Positions 25,481 through 33,625 of a stretch of DNA of 64,000 nucleotides are shown piece by piece (the stretch's first letter is position 1; each line of letters opens with the position of its first letter). A program made the translations under genes and the position numbers. The DNA is from Rhodococcus sp. NBC_00297 (GTDB lineage: Bacteria; Actinomycetota; Actinomycetes; Mycobacteriales; Mycobacteriaceae), in contig NZ_CP108041.1 in assembly GCF_036173065.1 (NCBI RefSeq), positions 2,855,001 to 2,919,000 on the forward strand, in the 5' to 3' direction. The notes under the pieces are model-generated. The model did no database searches. It was given only the letters and a program-made list of their open reading frames with translations, and was not told the origin of the DNA.

Positions 25481-26455
25481 GTGTTCCCCGTAGACCGTCC
25501 CCGGCGACTGCGTCGTACCCCAGCCATCCGCCGGTTGGTGGCGGAGACGTCGCTCGAACCGCGGCACCTGGTGCTGCCGATGTTCGTGGCCGACGGCCTC
25601 GATGCCCCGCGCGAGATCAGCTCCATGCCGGGCGTCGTCCAGCACACCCTGGACTCGCTGTCCGCCGCTGCCGACGAGGCCGTGCGGGCCGGAGTCGGCG
25701 GTCTGATGCTCTTCGGGGTTCCGCGTCCGGAGGACAAGGACGGACAGGGGTCGATGGCCTCGGATCCCGACGGCATCCTGAACACAGGTCTGCGTCGGCT
25801 CCGAGACGACCTCGGCGACAGCACCGTCCTGATGGCGGACACGTGCCTCGACGAGTTCACCGACCACGGTCACTGCGGTGTCCTCGCCGCGGACGGCAGC
25901 GTCGACAACGACGCGACGCTGGTGCGCTACGTGGACATGGCTGTGGCGCAGGCGGAATCGGGCGCTCACCTGCTCGGCCCGAGCGGCATGATGGACGGGC
26001 AGATCGGCGCGATCCGCGAGGGCCTCGACACCGCCGGATTCGCCGACGTGGGTCAGCTGGCCTACACGGCGAAGTACGCCTCCGCGTTCTACGGCCCGTT
26101 CCGCGAGGCCGTCGGGTCGACGTTGCGCGGCGATCGCCGGACCTATCAGCAGGATTCGGCCAATCGGCGCGAGTCGATGCGCGAACTCGACCTCGACATC
26201 GCCGAGGGTGCCGACATGGTGATGGTGAAGCCCGCGATGAGCTACCTCGACATCCTGCGCGACGTGGCCGACGCGTCACCCGTGCCCGTCGCCGCTTATC
26301 AGATCTCGGGGGAGTACGCGATGATCACCGCCGCCGCGCAGAACGGGTGGATCGACCGCGACGCGGCGATCATGGAGTCCGTCACCAGTATTCGCCGAGC
26401 AGGCGCCGACATCGTCCTCACCTACTGGGCCACCGAGATCGCGACGCGGCTGTGA
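25481..26455 (+). CDS. hemB: Delta-aminolevulinic acid dehydratase (porphobilinogen synthase)
   Basis: HemB condenses two 5-aminolevulinates to porphobilinogen. The 324-residue protein has the metal-site region [16 protein letters not shown], the Schiff-base lysines in [12 protein letters not shown] (Lys198) and [12 protein letters not shown] (Lys250), and [14 protein letters not shown]. Two cysteines and one aspartate at the metal site suggest a mixed type rather than the three-cysteine zinc form. It follows hemD across a palindromic element, and its stop overlaps a membrane-protein gene. Confidence 0.96.
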   Translation: MFPVDRPRRLRRTPAIRRLVAETSLEPRHLVLPMFVADGLDAPREISSMPGVVQHTLDSLSAAADEAVRAGVGGLMLFGVPRPEDKDGQGSMASDPDGILNTGLRRLRDDLGDSTVLMADTCLDEFTDHGHCGVLAADGSVDNDATLVRYVDMAVAQAESGAHLLGPSGMMDGQIGAIREGLDTAGFADVGQLAYTAKYASAFYGPFREAVGSTLRGDRRTYQQDSANRRESMRELDLDIAEGADMVMVKPAMSYLDILRDVADASPVPVAAYQISGEYAMITAAAQNGWIDRDAAIMESVTSIRRAGADIVLTYWATEIATRL

Positions 26456-27171
26456 ACGACCAGCGCCCGGGCGGCAACCCGGAGGACCCTCGCCACGACC
26501 CCCACGATCCGCAGGGTCAGCCGCAGTGGGGTCAGCAGCCGCAGTGGGGTCAGCAGCCGCAGTGGGGTCAGCAGCCGCAGTGGGGTCAGCAGCCGCAGTG
26601 GGGTCAGCAGCCGCAGGGCAACTGGCACCCCGAGGGTCTGCCCCCGAGTGCGATGCAGCCGATGCGGTCACCGGAGAACAGCGAGGCGCCGGTCGACATC
26701 GAGACGGCGCGCCACCTGTGGTTCGGCGTGATCGGCATCGGTCTGCTCTCGATGCTCATCGGGCTCTACTCCCTGTTCACCGATCGTGACGCCTTTCTCG
26801 ACGCGTTCCTGACGGACCTCGAGGCGCAGGACCCGTCGTTGGCACTGCCGCCCGAGACCGCGGACACCGTGCTCGTCGTGGCCATGGTGTTGTCGTTGAT
26901 CGTCGGGGTGCTGATCGCGGGGCTCGTCCTGCTGGTGGTGCGGAAGATGCGGGCCGGGAAGCTCTGGGCGCGCGCGGTTCTCACGGCGATCGGCGTGGTC
27001 ATCGTCGTCACCACGATTCCCACGCTGTTCGGCCTCGGTTCGGGAGGCGCGATCGCCCTGGTCACCGCGGTGCTCGGGATCCTGCAGGCCGTCGCGGCCG
27101 CGGGTGCGGTGTACCTGATGCATCGACGCGAGTCGTCGGAGTACTTCCTCTCCCGGAGATCACCGCGCTGA
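26452..27171 (+). CDS. Multi-pass membrane protein with QPQWGQ tandem repeats (Rv0513-like)
   Basis: The 239-residue protein has a cytoplasmic N-terminal tail with five QPQWGQ repeats (residues about 23-52) and then four hydrophobic segments ([79 protein letters not shown]). It sits directly after hemB, as Rv0513 does, overlapping it by four bases. Function is unknown; the Gln/Trp-rich tail could bind partners. Confidence 0.75.
   Translation: MNDQRPGGNPEDPRHDPHDPQGQPQWGQQPQWGQQPQWGQQPQWGQQPQWGQQPQGNWHPEGLPPSAMQPMRSPENSEAPVDIETARHLWFGVIGIGLLSMLIGLYSLFTDRDAFLDAFLTDLEAQDPSLALPPETADTVLVVAMVLSLIVGVLIAGLVLLVVRKMRAGKLWARAVLTAIGVVIVVTTIPTLFGLGSGGAIALVTAVLGILQAVAAAGAVYLMHRRESSEYFLSRRSPR
26518..26607 (+). 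repeat. 18-base tandem repeat (five copies)
   Basis: CAGCCGCAGTGGGGTCAG is repeated five times without change and encodes QPQWGQ. Perfect identity at the DNA level points to recent or ongoing change in copy number. Confidence 0.9.
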
Positions 27172-27192
27172 CCTGCGACACGCCGTGACAGA

Positions 27193-27208
27193 TGTGACCT
27201 GAGTTACA
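27193..27208. promoter_or_regulatory. CRP/GlxR-like operator
   Basis: TGTGACCTGAGTTACA fits TGTGA-N6-TCACA with one mismatch. It is just upstream of a TATGGT -10-like box (27219-27224) before the 45-residue membrane protein gene. Confidence 0.45.
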
Positions 27209-27260
27209 GAAGTGGCGTTATGGTTCTGACGATCGGACACACCCTGATCGGAGGATCTTC

Positions 27261-27398
27261 ATGACCCCACGACAGACGGTCGGGCACGACGCCAACGACC
27301 GCCGCAACCCTCTCGCCGAGGTGTTCGCCCTGCTGCTCCTGACGTCTGCCGTGGTGGTGGTCGTCCTCGTCGTCGCCAGCGGCTTCTCGGGCGCCTGA
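27261..27398 (+). CDS. Small single-pass membrane protein (45 aa)
   Basis: The gene encodes MTPRQTVGHDANDRRNPLAE followed by one hydrophobic helix (VFALLLLTSAVVVVVLVVAS) and a short GFSGA tail. GGAGG at 27250-27254 is six bases before the ATG, an excellent site. A CRP/GlxR-like site lies upstream and a T-run terminator downstream, so it is a separate transcription unit. No family is recognised; Rv0514 occupies the equivalent place in M. tuberculosis. Confidence 0.65.
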   Translation: MTPRQTVGHDANDRRNPLAEVFALLLLTSAVVVVVLVVASGFSGA

Positions 27399-27410
27399 GA
27401 CGCCCGTCCT

Positions 27411-27431
27411 GCCTGGTCAGGCTGTCTTTTT
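27411..27431 (+). terminator. T-run terminator after the 45-aa membrane protein gene
   Basis: GCCTG/CAGGC stem (27411-27422) followed by TGTCTTTTT, one of the few classical intrinsic terminators in the window. Confidence 0.7.
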
Positions 27432-27454
27432 GCGTCAAACATCGATCGGTGTAT

Positions 27455-27470
27455 CGTGACCACTGTCACA
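27455..27470. promoter_or_regulatory. CRP/GlxR-like operator (second)
   Basis: CGTGACCACTGTCACA fits TGTGA-N6-TCACA except for its first base and is upstream of the next small membrane protein gene. Confidence 0.5.
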
Positions 27471-27494
27471 AGCATTCTGATCAGTACGGAGACA

Positions 27495-27665
27495 GTGTTG
27501 CCCGCCGATTTCTCCTCCACCTCCGCCGGTTCCACGGCGCCTCGCACTCGTATGCAGACCGTCGAGTGCAGCAGTGGCCGACGTGAGTTGTGGTTGCTCG
27601 CCATCGTGCTGATCACGGGCATCCTCATGGCTGCCGCAGTGCTTCTGCCGGCCGTCCTCACCTGA
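27495..27665 (+). CDS. Small single-pass membrane protein (about 56 aa)
   Basis: The frame encodes a polar N-terminus (LPADFSSTSAGSTAPRTRMQ) and a C-terminal helix (LWLLAIVLITGILMAAAVLL). The start is GTG at 27495 or TTG at 27498, which is better spaced from GGAG (27488-27491); GTG at 27456 would lie inside the operator. Its length and topology resemble the neighbouring 45-residue protein and both have CRP/GlxR-like sites. Function is unknown. Confidence 0.5.
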   Translation: MLPADFSSTSAGSTAPRTRMQTVECSSGRRELWLLAIVLITGILMAAAVLLPAVLT

Positions 27666-27670
27666 TCGAG

Positions 27671-27703
27671 AGACGCCTGGACTCCACCGTGTGGAGGCGT
27701 CTT
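27671..27703 (+). terminator. Hairpin terminator
   Basis: AGACGCCT (27671-27678) pairs with AGGCGTCT (27695-27702), enclosing a second CCAC/GTGG stem, five bases after the stop of the small membrane protein gene. Confidence 0.6.
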
Positions 27704-27717
27704 GGCAGGATGGTCGA

Positions 27718-28185
27718 GTGAACGTCGAGAAGCCCGAGCCCGCGTCGCCCGCCCGTCCCCGGATCGTCACCGTCGCGTTCGCCGTGTGGGTTCTCGGGGC
27801 CGTCCTCGTCGTGCTGCTCGGCCTCATCTCGCTGACGTTCCCGGCCGACTCGCTGCGGACCCAGCTGACCGAGACCGGGGGCGAGCCGGATGCCGTGGAG
27901 AGCGTCATCACGGTGCTGCGCACGGTCGGTGTCCTCGAGATCATCGTCGGACTGGCCATCGGATTCCTCGCGGGGCCCGCGTGTCGACGCGGCGATCCGC
28001 GGTTCCGCCGGGCACTGACGGTCCTGTCGATCGTCTTCGGGCTGGTGCTCCTGGGCTCGGTGACCGTCGGCTTCGCCATCGTGCCCCTGCTGGCGACGCT
28101 CGGGGCGATCCTCTTCTTCGTGGCCTGCGTGCTCGTGTACCGACCGTCCGCGGCGCCGTGGTTCGCGGCACCGGAGGCCCCGTGA
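27718..28185 (+). CDS. Four-helix integral membrane protein of unknown function
   Basis: This 155-residue protein has four hydrophobic segments (IVTVAFAVWVLGAVLVVLLG, VLRTVGVLEIIVGLAIGFLA, RALTVLSIVFGLVLLGSV, IVPLLATLGAILFFVACVLV) and short polar ends. GTG at 27718 follows AGGA by eight bases. It overlaps the next gene (GTGA) and heads a run of three membrane-protein genes. No family is recognised. Confidence 0.65.
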   Translation: MNVEKPEPASPARPRIVTVAFAVWVLGAVLVVLLGLISLTFPADSLRTQLTETGGEPDAVESVITVLRTVGVLEIIVGLAIGFLAGPACRRGDPRFRRALTVLSIVFGLVLLGSVTVGFAIVPLLATLGAILFFVACVLVYRPSAAPWFAAPEAP

Positions 28186-28679
28186 GCGACGAGACGGAAC
28201 CGGTGATCTTCGCCGAGTACGGCGCGAAGTGGCGCGCCCTGGCCTGGGGGCCGATCTTCTGTCTCATCGCTCTCGGCGTCGAGATCTACACGGGACCCGT
28301 CGTGCACTACGTGGCGCTCGTCGTGATCGCGCTGGTTCTCATGGCCTTCACCTACGTGCAGATCGTGGCCGCCCGTCGGCACGCCACGGTGATCCTGACG
28401 CCGACGACGCTGAGCCAGGGCACGGAGAACGTCGCCATCGCGGACATCCTCGAGGTGTACCCGGAGCCCGACTACGACGCCAACGGGAACACCCTGGAGA
28501 AGTGGCAGGCCGCGCGAGTGCTGGGGGAGCTGTCCGGGGTGCCGCGCAAGCGGACCGGCGTCGGCCTGAAGCTGCGGGGCAACGGCCTGGTCCAGGCGTG
28601 GGCGAAGGACGACGAGACGCTCCGCGAGGAACTGCTCGCACTCGTGGCGCCCGCCACCGACGCGGAGCCCGACGCGTGA
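28182..28679 (+). CDS. Two-helix membrane protein with cytoplasmic domain, unknown function
   Basis: The 165-residue protein has two hydrophobic helices (LAWGPIFCLIALGVEIY and YVALVVIALVLMAFTYVQIV) and a C-terminal soluble domain (ATVILTPTTLSQGTENVAIADILEV is present as ATVILTPTTL and VAIADILEVYPE) that resembles bacterial PH-like domains after paired helices. It ends VGLKLRGNGLVQAWAKDDE. DUF3093-type proteins have a similar layout. It is coupled to both neighbours. Confidence 0.65.
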   Translation: MSDETEPVIFAEYGAKWRALAWGPIFCLIALGVEIYTGPVVHYVALVVIALVLMAFTYVQIVAARRHATVILTPTTLSQGTENVAIADILEVYPEPDYDANGNTLEKWQAARVLGELSGVPRKRTGVGLKLRGNGLVQAWAKDDETLREELLALVAPATDAEPDA

Positions 28680-28915
28680 TGCGCCGGTTCGCTCCGGTGG
28701 TGGTCGCGGTCGTCCTCGCCGTCGTGGCCGTGGTGCTGTGGGTGCAGTCGAGGACCACGACCACCGTGACCGAGCAGTTCCCCACCACGTCGTCGTTCGA
28801 GGGGTTCTCGGTCACGTACGACTCGACCCGTGTCGCGGGGCCCTGGGCGGCTCTCTCTGTGGTCGCGGCGGCCGTCGCGGTGTACCTGGTGATGCGCGTC
28901 GTACGGCGGCGCTGA
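28679..28915 (+). CDS. Small two-helix membrane protein (78 aa)
   Basis: The protein starts [20 protein letters not shown], has a central extracytoplasmic loop rich in Thr (SRTTTTVTEQFPTT), and a second helix (WAALSVVAAAVAVYLVMRVV) ending in an Arg cluster. The ATG at 28679 overlaps the upstream TGA by one base; GTG at 28676 is also possible. It is third in the membrane-protein operon. Unknown function. Confidence 0.65.
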   Translation: MRRFAPVVVAVVLAVVAVVLWVQSRTTTTVTEQFPTTSSFEGFSVTYDSTRVAGPWAALSVVAAAVAVYLVMRVVRRR

Positions 28916-28926
28916 CCTCTACCCGT

Positions 28927-28941
28927 TACCCCCTGGGGGTA
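28927..28941. promoter_or_regulatory. Copper-responsive (CsoR/RicR-type) operator
   Basis: TACCCCCTGGGGGTA is a perfect 15-base palindrome matching the TACCC-N5-GGGTA operator pattern of actinobacterial copper repressors. Its last two bases overlap the csoR -10 box, so binding would block the gene's own promoter. Confidence 0.75.
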
Positions 28942-28945
28942 CTCT
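28940..28945 (+). promoter_or_regulatory. -10 box of a leaderless promoter for csoR
   Basis: TACTCT lies six bases before the ATG at 28952; no ribosome site is present. Confidence 0.55.
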
Positions 28946-28951
28946 GGACGC

Positions 28952-29227
28952 ATGAGCAGTTTCGATCAGGACGACCTCCTCAAGCGCCTGCGCCGCATCG
29001 AGGGACAGGTGGCAGGCATCTCTCGCATGGTGGCCGACGACCGGTACTGCATCGACGTGTTGACGCAGGTCTCGGCCGTCACCAAGGCGCTGCAGTCCGT
29101 GTCGCTGAAGTTGCTGGACGCCCACCTCGCGGGCTGCGTCGTGGACGCGGCCCGCGAGGGCGGACCCGAAGCGGACGCGAAGGTCAGGGAGGCGTCCGAG
29201 GCGATCGCTCGCCTCGTCCGTTCCTGA
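28952..29227 (+). CDS. csoR: CsoR/RicR-type copper-sensing repressor
   Basis: This 91-residue all-helical repressor has the CsoR (DUF156) pattern LLKRLRRIEGQVAGISRMV. Its Cu(I)-binding residues Cys33, His58 and Cys62 (RYCIDVL and DAHLAGCV) keep the C-x24-H-x3-C spacing of M. tuberculosis CsoR. Binding Cu(I) releases the operator. The operator overlaps its own promoter. No copper pump or chaperone gene is adjacent, so its other targets must lie elsewhere, as for RicR. Confidence 0.9.
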   Translation: MSSFDQDDLLKRLRRIEGQVAGISRMVADDRYCIDVLTQVSAVTKALQSVSLKLLDAHLAGCVVDAAREGGPEADAKVREASEAIARLVRS

Positions 29228-29239
29228 GCCCCGCCCCCG

Positions 29240-29299
29240 GCGAGTACGCCCACACTGTCGTTGTGGAGCACTGAATCACGACAGAATGGGCGTACTCGC
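29240..29299. repeat. Dispersed palindromic element, family A, copy 3
   Basis: GCGAGTACGCCCA (29240-29252) pairs with TGGGCGTACTCGC (29287-29299), a 2x2 internal loop follows, then CTGTCGT pairs with ACGACAG. The outer stem is that of copies 1 and 2 but the inner bases differ on both arms, so pairing is preserved. It lies between the convergent csoR and acyl-CoA oxidase genes. Confidence 0.65.
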
Positions 29300-29323
29300 G
29301 AGGGGGCCGAAGGGGGCGCCGGC

Positions 29324-31333
29324 CTAGTCGGCGGTGACGGATTCCTTCACTTCACCCGGCTCGTCGTCGGCGAGCATCGCCGCACCGAGCAGCGCCTCGG
29401 GAACGCCGAACGCGTCGATCAGCGTGTGGGCGTGCGGGCGCAGCGTGCGGCAGCGCTCGTTGATCCCGCGCGTGACGGCCTTCGACCGCTCTGTGGAGAT
29501 GTGGCGGTGCTCGATGAACCAGGCCTTGTCGGCGTCGATCGTGGTGAGCGCGTAGAGGTCGCACACCTCGCCGAGCAGTTCCTTGGCGTCGTCGTCCTCG
29601 CAGTTGTCGATGCCGGCGACGAACGCCTCGAGCACCACGCGATCGACGTGCGCCGTGGCCGCGTGCAGGATGTGGTCCTGCACCGCGTTGAACGCGTCGA
29701 ACTGGCTCATCTTCTTGGACAACCCGTTCAGACGCTTCGCGGCCGTGGAGATGAGGTACTCCTCGCGCTCCTCGAACATCGAGATCTGGGTGCCGCGGTT
29801 GAAGAGGCTGCCCTCCTCCTCGTTGTCCTGACGCGAGTCGACGAGGGTTTGGATGATGGGCGCCGCCGCCGTGCGCTTCTTCACCACGTCGCCGACCGTG
29901 CCGGCGGCGAACTTCACCCAGTCGGCCGCACCGAACGAGCGGACCTCGTGGGCGTACGCGGTGAGCAGCTCCTTCGCGACGAGCTGCGTGAGCACCACGT
30001 TGTCGCCCTCGAAGGTGGTGAAGACGTCCGAGTCCGCCTTGAGCGCGATGAGTCGGTTCTCCGCGAGGTAGCCCGCGCCGCCGCAGGCCTCGCGGGACTC
30101 CTGGATCGCCCTCGTCGCGTGCCAGGTGTTCGCTGCCTTCAGGCCGGCCGCGCGCGACTCGAGTTCCCGCTGCTCGGTGGCGTCGGGATCCTCGGCGCTC
30201 TGGATGTCGTGCATCTTCGAGACGAGCTCGTTCTGCGCGAACTGCAGCGCGTACGACTTGGCGATGAGCGGGAACAGCCGACGCTGGTGGACGAGGTAGT
30301 CCATGATCGTGACCTCGTCGTCGGTCCCGGGCGCGCTGAACTGCTTGCGCTGCAGCGCGTACTTCGTCGCGATGGTCAGCGCGACGCGCGCCGCGGCGCC
30401 CGCCGAACCGCCCACGGTGATGCGGCCGCGGATGAGGGTGCCCAGCATGGTGAAGAAGCGCCGGTTCGGGTTGTCGATGTCCGAGGAGTAGCTGCCGTCG
30501 GCCGCGACGTCCGCGATCTTGTTGAGCATGTTCTCGCGCGGGATGCGAACGTGGTCGAACATGATGCGGCCGTTGTCCACGCCGGGCAGGCCGCCCTTGT
30601 AGCCGATGTCGAACGTGGTGACGCCGGGGAGGTCGCTGCCGAAGTTCTCGTCGCGGATCTGGACGACGAAGCAGTGCACGCCCTTGCTCTCGGGCTCCTC
30701 ACCCGGTCCGGCGGTGATCAGCTGCGCGAACACGGCGGCGTACTTCGCCGACTCGGCGGCGCCGCCGATGTAGTCCTTGCGCGAGGACTTGTCCGGCGTG
30801 TGGATCACGAATTCCTGCGTCTCGCGGTCGTACGTCGCGGTGGTGCCGATCGACTGCACGTCGCTGCCGTGGCCGGTCTCCGACATCGCGAAACAGCCGA
30901 GCGTCTCGAGATCGATCAGGGGCTTGATGAACTCCTTGTGGTGCTTCTCGGTGCCGAGGTTCTCGATCGCGCCACCGAAGAGGCCCCACTGCACGCCGGC
31001 TTTCACCATGAGCGACAGATCCGACATGGCGAGCATCTCGATCATCGTGACGGCGGCGCCGATGTCGCCCGTGCCGCCGACCTCTTTGGCGAAACCGGAC
31101 TCTGCCGCGCCGGCCGCGGCGAGCACACGCAGCTGCTCGAAGGCCTTGGTCCGCGCGATGGCGGTGTTGGGTGTGTAGTGCGGTGCGAACTCGTGGCGCG
31201 CGAGCTGCTCGCGCGTCTGGTTCCGTACGTCGCGCCACCGTCCGTCGAGAGTCCTGCGCAGGTGATTCGCCAGCTGAGCAGCGTTGTCGGAGGACGTGCC
31301 GGTGTCAGTGGTGCCGGTCTCGGTAGTGGTCAT
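29324..31333 (-). CDS. Acyl-CoA oxidase/dehydrogenase family protein
   Basis: At 669 residues this is much longer than ordinary acyl-CoA dehydrogenases and matches acyl-CoA oxidases: an N-terminal helical domain, the FAD-binding segment LGCFAMSETGHGSDVQSIGTTA present as GCFAMSETGHGSDVQ, a middle beta domain (GGLPGVDNGRIMFDHVRIPR), REACGGAGYLAENRL, TFEGDNVVLTQLVAKELL, and a C-terminal oxidase-type domain (RHISTERSKAV). It would oxidise acyl-CoA to trans-2-enoyl-CoA with electrons passed to oxygen or a carrier. TACCGT lies five bases before its ATG. Confidence 0.88.
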   Translation of the reverse strand: MTTTETGTTDTGTSSDNAAQLANHLRRTLDGRWRDVRNQTREQLARHEFAPHYTPNTAIARTKAFEQLRVLAAAGAAESGFAKEVGGTGDIGAAVTMIEMLAMSDLSLMVKAGVQWGLFGGAIENLGTEKHHKEFIKPLIDLETLGCFAMSETGHGSDVQSIGTTATYDRETQEFVIHTPDKSSRKDYIGGAAESAKYAAVFAQLITAGPGEEPESKGVHCFVVQIRDENFGSDLPGVTTFDIGYKGGLPGVDNGRIMFDHVRIPRENMLNKIADVAADGSYSSDIDNPNRRFFTMLGTLIRGRITVGGSAGAAARVALTIATKYALQRKQFSAPGTDDEVTIMDYLVHQRRLFPLIAKSYALQFAQNELVSKMHDIQSAEDPDATEQRELESRAAGLKAANTWHATRAIQESREACGGAGYLAENRLIALKADSDVFTTFEGDNVVLTQLVAKELLTAYAHEVRSFGAADWVKFAAGTVGDVVKKRTAAAPIIQTLVDSRQDNEEEGSLFNRGTQISMFEEREEYLISTAAKRLNGLSKKMSQFDAFNAVQDHILHAATAHVDRVVLEAFVAGIDNCEDDDAKELLGEVCDLYALTTIDADKAWFIEHRHISTERSKAVTRGINERCRTLRPHAHTLIDAFGVPEALLGAAMLADDEPGEVKESVTAD

Positions 31334-31338
31334 ACTCG

Positions 31339-31344
31339 ACGGTA
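31339..31344 (-). promoter_or_regulatory. -10 box for the acyl-CoA oxidase gene
   Basis: TACCGT ends five bases before the ATG at 31333, consistent with a leaderless transcript. Confidence 0.4.
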
Positions 31345-31375
31345 ACCAAAACTCGAGGTGCCCGGGAGGGACTTG

Positions 31376-31630
31376 TCAGCGCGGCCACAGAAATTCACGC
31401 CACACCGCGCGAATCTTGCGAAACATCACACTCGTGGCGTCCATCGACGCAGCCTGCGGGGTCGACGGGGCGTAGGGGCCGTCGCGGAAGAGCGAGGCGC
31501 CGTTGTCCGCAATGGCGCGCGACATGATCGAGCTGAAGCCGTCGCACTGCTCGACGAGGTGCTCGCGGAACCCCTCCGGCCAGGCCAGTCGGGATCCCGG
31601 GTGCCGGTCGGGCTCGTGTGGTGCCGTCAT
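31376..31630 (-). CDS. Small hypothetical protein (84 aa)
   Basis: The protein starts MTAPHEPDRHPGSRLAWPEG and continues FREHLVEQCDGFSSIMSRAIADN to a C-terminus rich in aromatic and basic residues (MFRKIRAVWREFLWPR). No family is recognised. ATG at 31630 is six bases after TATCCT, supporting a leaderless start. A longer frame upstream runs antisense through hemL and is rejected. It ends 42 bases before the acyl-CoA oxidase start. Confidence 0.6.
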   Translation of the reverse strand: MTAPHEPDRHPGSRLAWPEGFREHLVEQCDGFSSIMSRAIADNGASLFRDGPYAPSTPQAASMDATSVMFRKIRAVWREFLWPR

Positions 31631-31636
31631 GGCAGA

Positions 31637-31642
31637 AGGATA
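31637..31642 (-). promoter_or_regulatory. -10 box of a leaderless promoter for the 84-aa gene
   Basis: TATCCT with six bases to the ATG at 31630. Confidence 0.5.
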
Positions 31643-31714
31643 TGCCCGGTGTAACACAGATTTAACACTTTCGACCAAGTCGATTCTCGTCGATCGTGCC
31701 TCCCTGCAGCCGAC

Positions 31715-31720
31715 TACCGT
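31715..31720 (+). promoter_or_regulatory. -10 box of a leaderless promoter for the GNAT gene
   Basis: TACCGT with six bases to the GTG at 31727. Confidence 0.5.
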
Positions 31721-31726
31721 GTCGCT

Positions 31727-32221
31727 GTGCTGATTCGCGACGCCGTGCCCGCCGACCTGCCCGAGATCCTCACCGTGCACAACGCCGCCATCGCGGACAC
31801 GACCGCGATCTGGGACGAGGAGCAGGTGGGACTCGCGGACCGGCAGGCCTGGTTCGACCAGCGCACCGGCGCCGGCCTGCCGATCCTCACCGCCGAGATC
31901 GACGGTCGGGTCGCGGGCTACGCGTCCTACGGGCCGTTCCGGCCGAAGTCCGGCTACCGGCACACCGTCGAGAACTCCGTGTACGTCGCCGACGGCTTCC
32001 ATCGGCGCGGCGTCGCGACCGCGTTGATGGCGGAACTGATCGAGCGCGCCCGCCGTGGGGACGTCCACGCGATCGTCGCGGGAATCGAGTCCTCGAACAC
32101 CACCTCGATCGCCCTGCACGCGAAGTTCGGCTTCACGGTGGTGGGGGTCATGCCGCAGGTCGGCGTCAAGTTCGGGCGGTGGCTCGACCTGACCTGGATG
32201 CAGCTCCTGATCGAGGCGTGA
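31727..32221 (+). CDS. GNAT N-acetyltransferase, phosphinothricin acetyltransferase-like
   Basis: This 164-residue acetyltransferase has the Pat/MddA layout: IRDAVPADLPEILTVHNAAI, DRQAWFDQRT, VAGYASYGPFRPKSGYRHTVENSVYV, acetyl-CoA loop RRGVATALMAELIE, GIESSNTTSIALHAKFGF present as SNTTSIALHAKFGF, and VGVKFGRWLDLTWMQ. Family members acetylate phosphinothricin, methionine sulfoximine or related amino acid analogues. The natural substrate here is unknown. Confidence 0.88.
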   Translation: MLIRDAVPADLPEILTVHNAAIADTTAIWDEEQVGLADRQAWFDQRTGAGLPILTAEIDGRVAGYASYGPFRPKSGYRHTVENSVYVADGFHRRGVATALMAELIERARRGDVHAIVAGIESSNTTSIALHAKFGFTVVGVMPQVGVKFGRWLDLTWMQLLIEA

Positions 32222-32287
32222 GACAGCCGGTGTGAGACTGCTCCTTATCAGAAAGAGCACTCCGCGTCCTGTGAAACACTGGAGGGC

Positions 32288-33625
32288 GTGACTCCTTCGA
32301 GCGGAACCGACACCGGCGTCCCCACCGCCCGATCCGCAGAACTCTTCGCACGCGCGTCCGCCGTCATCCCCGGTGGCGTGAACTCGCCCGTGCGGGCCTT
32401 CCACTCCGTGGGCGGAACCCCGCGGTTCATGGCCGAGGCCAGCGGATACACCCTGCGCGACGCCGACGGCAACAACTACGTCGACCTCATCTCCTCGTGG
32501 GGACCGATGATTCTCGGTCATGCCCACCCGGCCGTGGTCGAGGCGGTGCAGAAGGCGGCCTCCACGGGACTGTCCTTCGGCGCTCCCACGCTCGGCGAGA
32601 TCGAGTTGGCGGAGGAGATCGTGCGCCGCGTCGATCCCGTCGACGAGGTGCGCCTGGTGAATTCGGGCACAGAGGCGACCATGAGTGCGGTGCGTCTGGC
32701 CCGCGGGTTCACCGGTCGCAGCAAGATCGTCAAGTTCTCCGGCTGCTACCACGGCCATGTCGACGCCCTGCTCGCCGACGCGGGCTCGGGCGTCGCCACC
32801 CTGGGGCTGCCGACGTCGCCCGGCGTGACGGGTGCGCAGGCGGCCGACACCATCGTCGTTCCCTACAACGACCTCGATGCGGTCGCGAAGGCGTTCGCCG
32901 ACCACCCGGGTCAGATCGCGTGCGTCATCACCGAGGCCGCGGCGGGCAACATGGGTGCGGTGGCGCCGCAGCCCGGCTTCAACGAGGGTCTGCAGCGTCT
33001 GACCCGTGCGCACGACGCGCTGCTGATCATGGACGAGGTCATGACAGGCTTCCGCGTCAGCGCGTCGGGGTGGTACGGCGTCGACGGCATCGCCGGTGAC
33101 CTCTACACCTTCGGCAAGGTCATGAGCGGCGGCCTGCCCGCGGCCGCGTTCGGTGGCCGGTCCGACATCATGAGCTACCTCGCCCCCGCGGGCCCCGTCT
33201 ACCAGGCCGGCACCCTGTCGGGTAACCCCGTCGCGGTCGCCGCCGGTCTGGCGACGCTGCGCGCGGCGAACGCCGACGTCTACGCGGCACTCGACGCGAA
33301 CTCCACCCGTCTGGGCGGCATCCTCGGTGACGCGCTCACCGCGGCGGGCGTCCCGCACCGCGTGCAGTACGCCGCCAACATGGTCAGCGTCTTCTTCTCC
33401 GAGGAACCGGTGATCGACTACGCGGGCGCCAAGGCGGCCGCCACCTGGCGTTTCCCCGCCTTCTTCCACGCGCTCCTGAGCCGCGGCGTGTACCCGCCGC
33501 CGAGCGCGTTCGAGGCCTGGTTCGTCTCCGCGGCGCTCGACGACCGCGCGTTCGAGATCATCGAGGCGGCCGCTCCCCACGCCGCCGCCGCAGCAGCCGC
33601 TGCCGAGCAGAAAGCACCGTCATGA
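32288..33625 (+). CDS. hemL: Glutamate-1-semialdehyde 2,1-aminomutase
   Basis: HemL converts glutamate-1-semialdehyde to 5-aminolevulinate, the step between HemA and HemB. This 445-residue PLP enzyme has [39 protein letters not shown] in two parts ([14 protein letters not shown]), [11 protein letters not shown] and the PLP lysine in [12 protein letters not shown] (Lys277). GTG at 32288 follows GGAGGG. It starts the cluster leading into cytochrome c maturation genes and is coupled to the next gene (ATGA). The C-terminus has an Ala run. Confidence 0.96.
   Translation: MTPSSGTDTGVPTARSAELFARASAVIPGGVNSPVRAFHSVGGTPRFMAEASGYTLRDADGNNYVDLISSWGPMILGHAHPAVVEAVQKAASTGLSFGAPTLGEIELAEEIVRRVDPVDEVRLVNSGTEATMSAVRLARGFTGRSKIVKFSGCYHGHVDALLADAGSGVATLGLPTSPGVTGAQAADTIVVPYNDLDAVAKAFADHPGQIACVITEAAAGNMGAVAPQPGFNEGLQRLTRAHDALLIMDEVMTGFRVSASGWYGVDGIAGDLYTFGKVMSGGLPAAAFGGRSDIMSYLAPAGPVYQAGTLSGNPVAVAAGLATLRAANADVYAALDANSTRLGGILGDALTAAGVPHRVQYAANMVSVFFSEEPVIDYAGAKAAATWRFPAFFHALLSRGVYPPPSAFEAWFVSAALDDRAFEIIEAAAPHAAAAAAAAEQKAPS

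Noticed and set aside
26518-26607. CRISPR-like repeat
   Set aside because: Units are contiguous without spacers and are coding.
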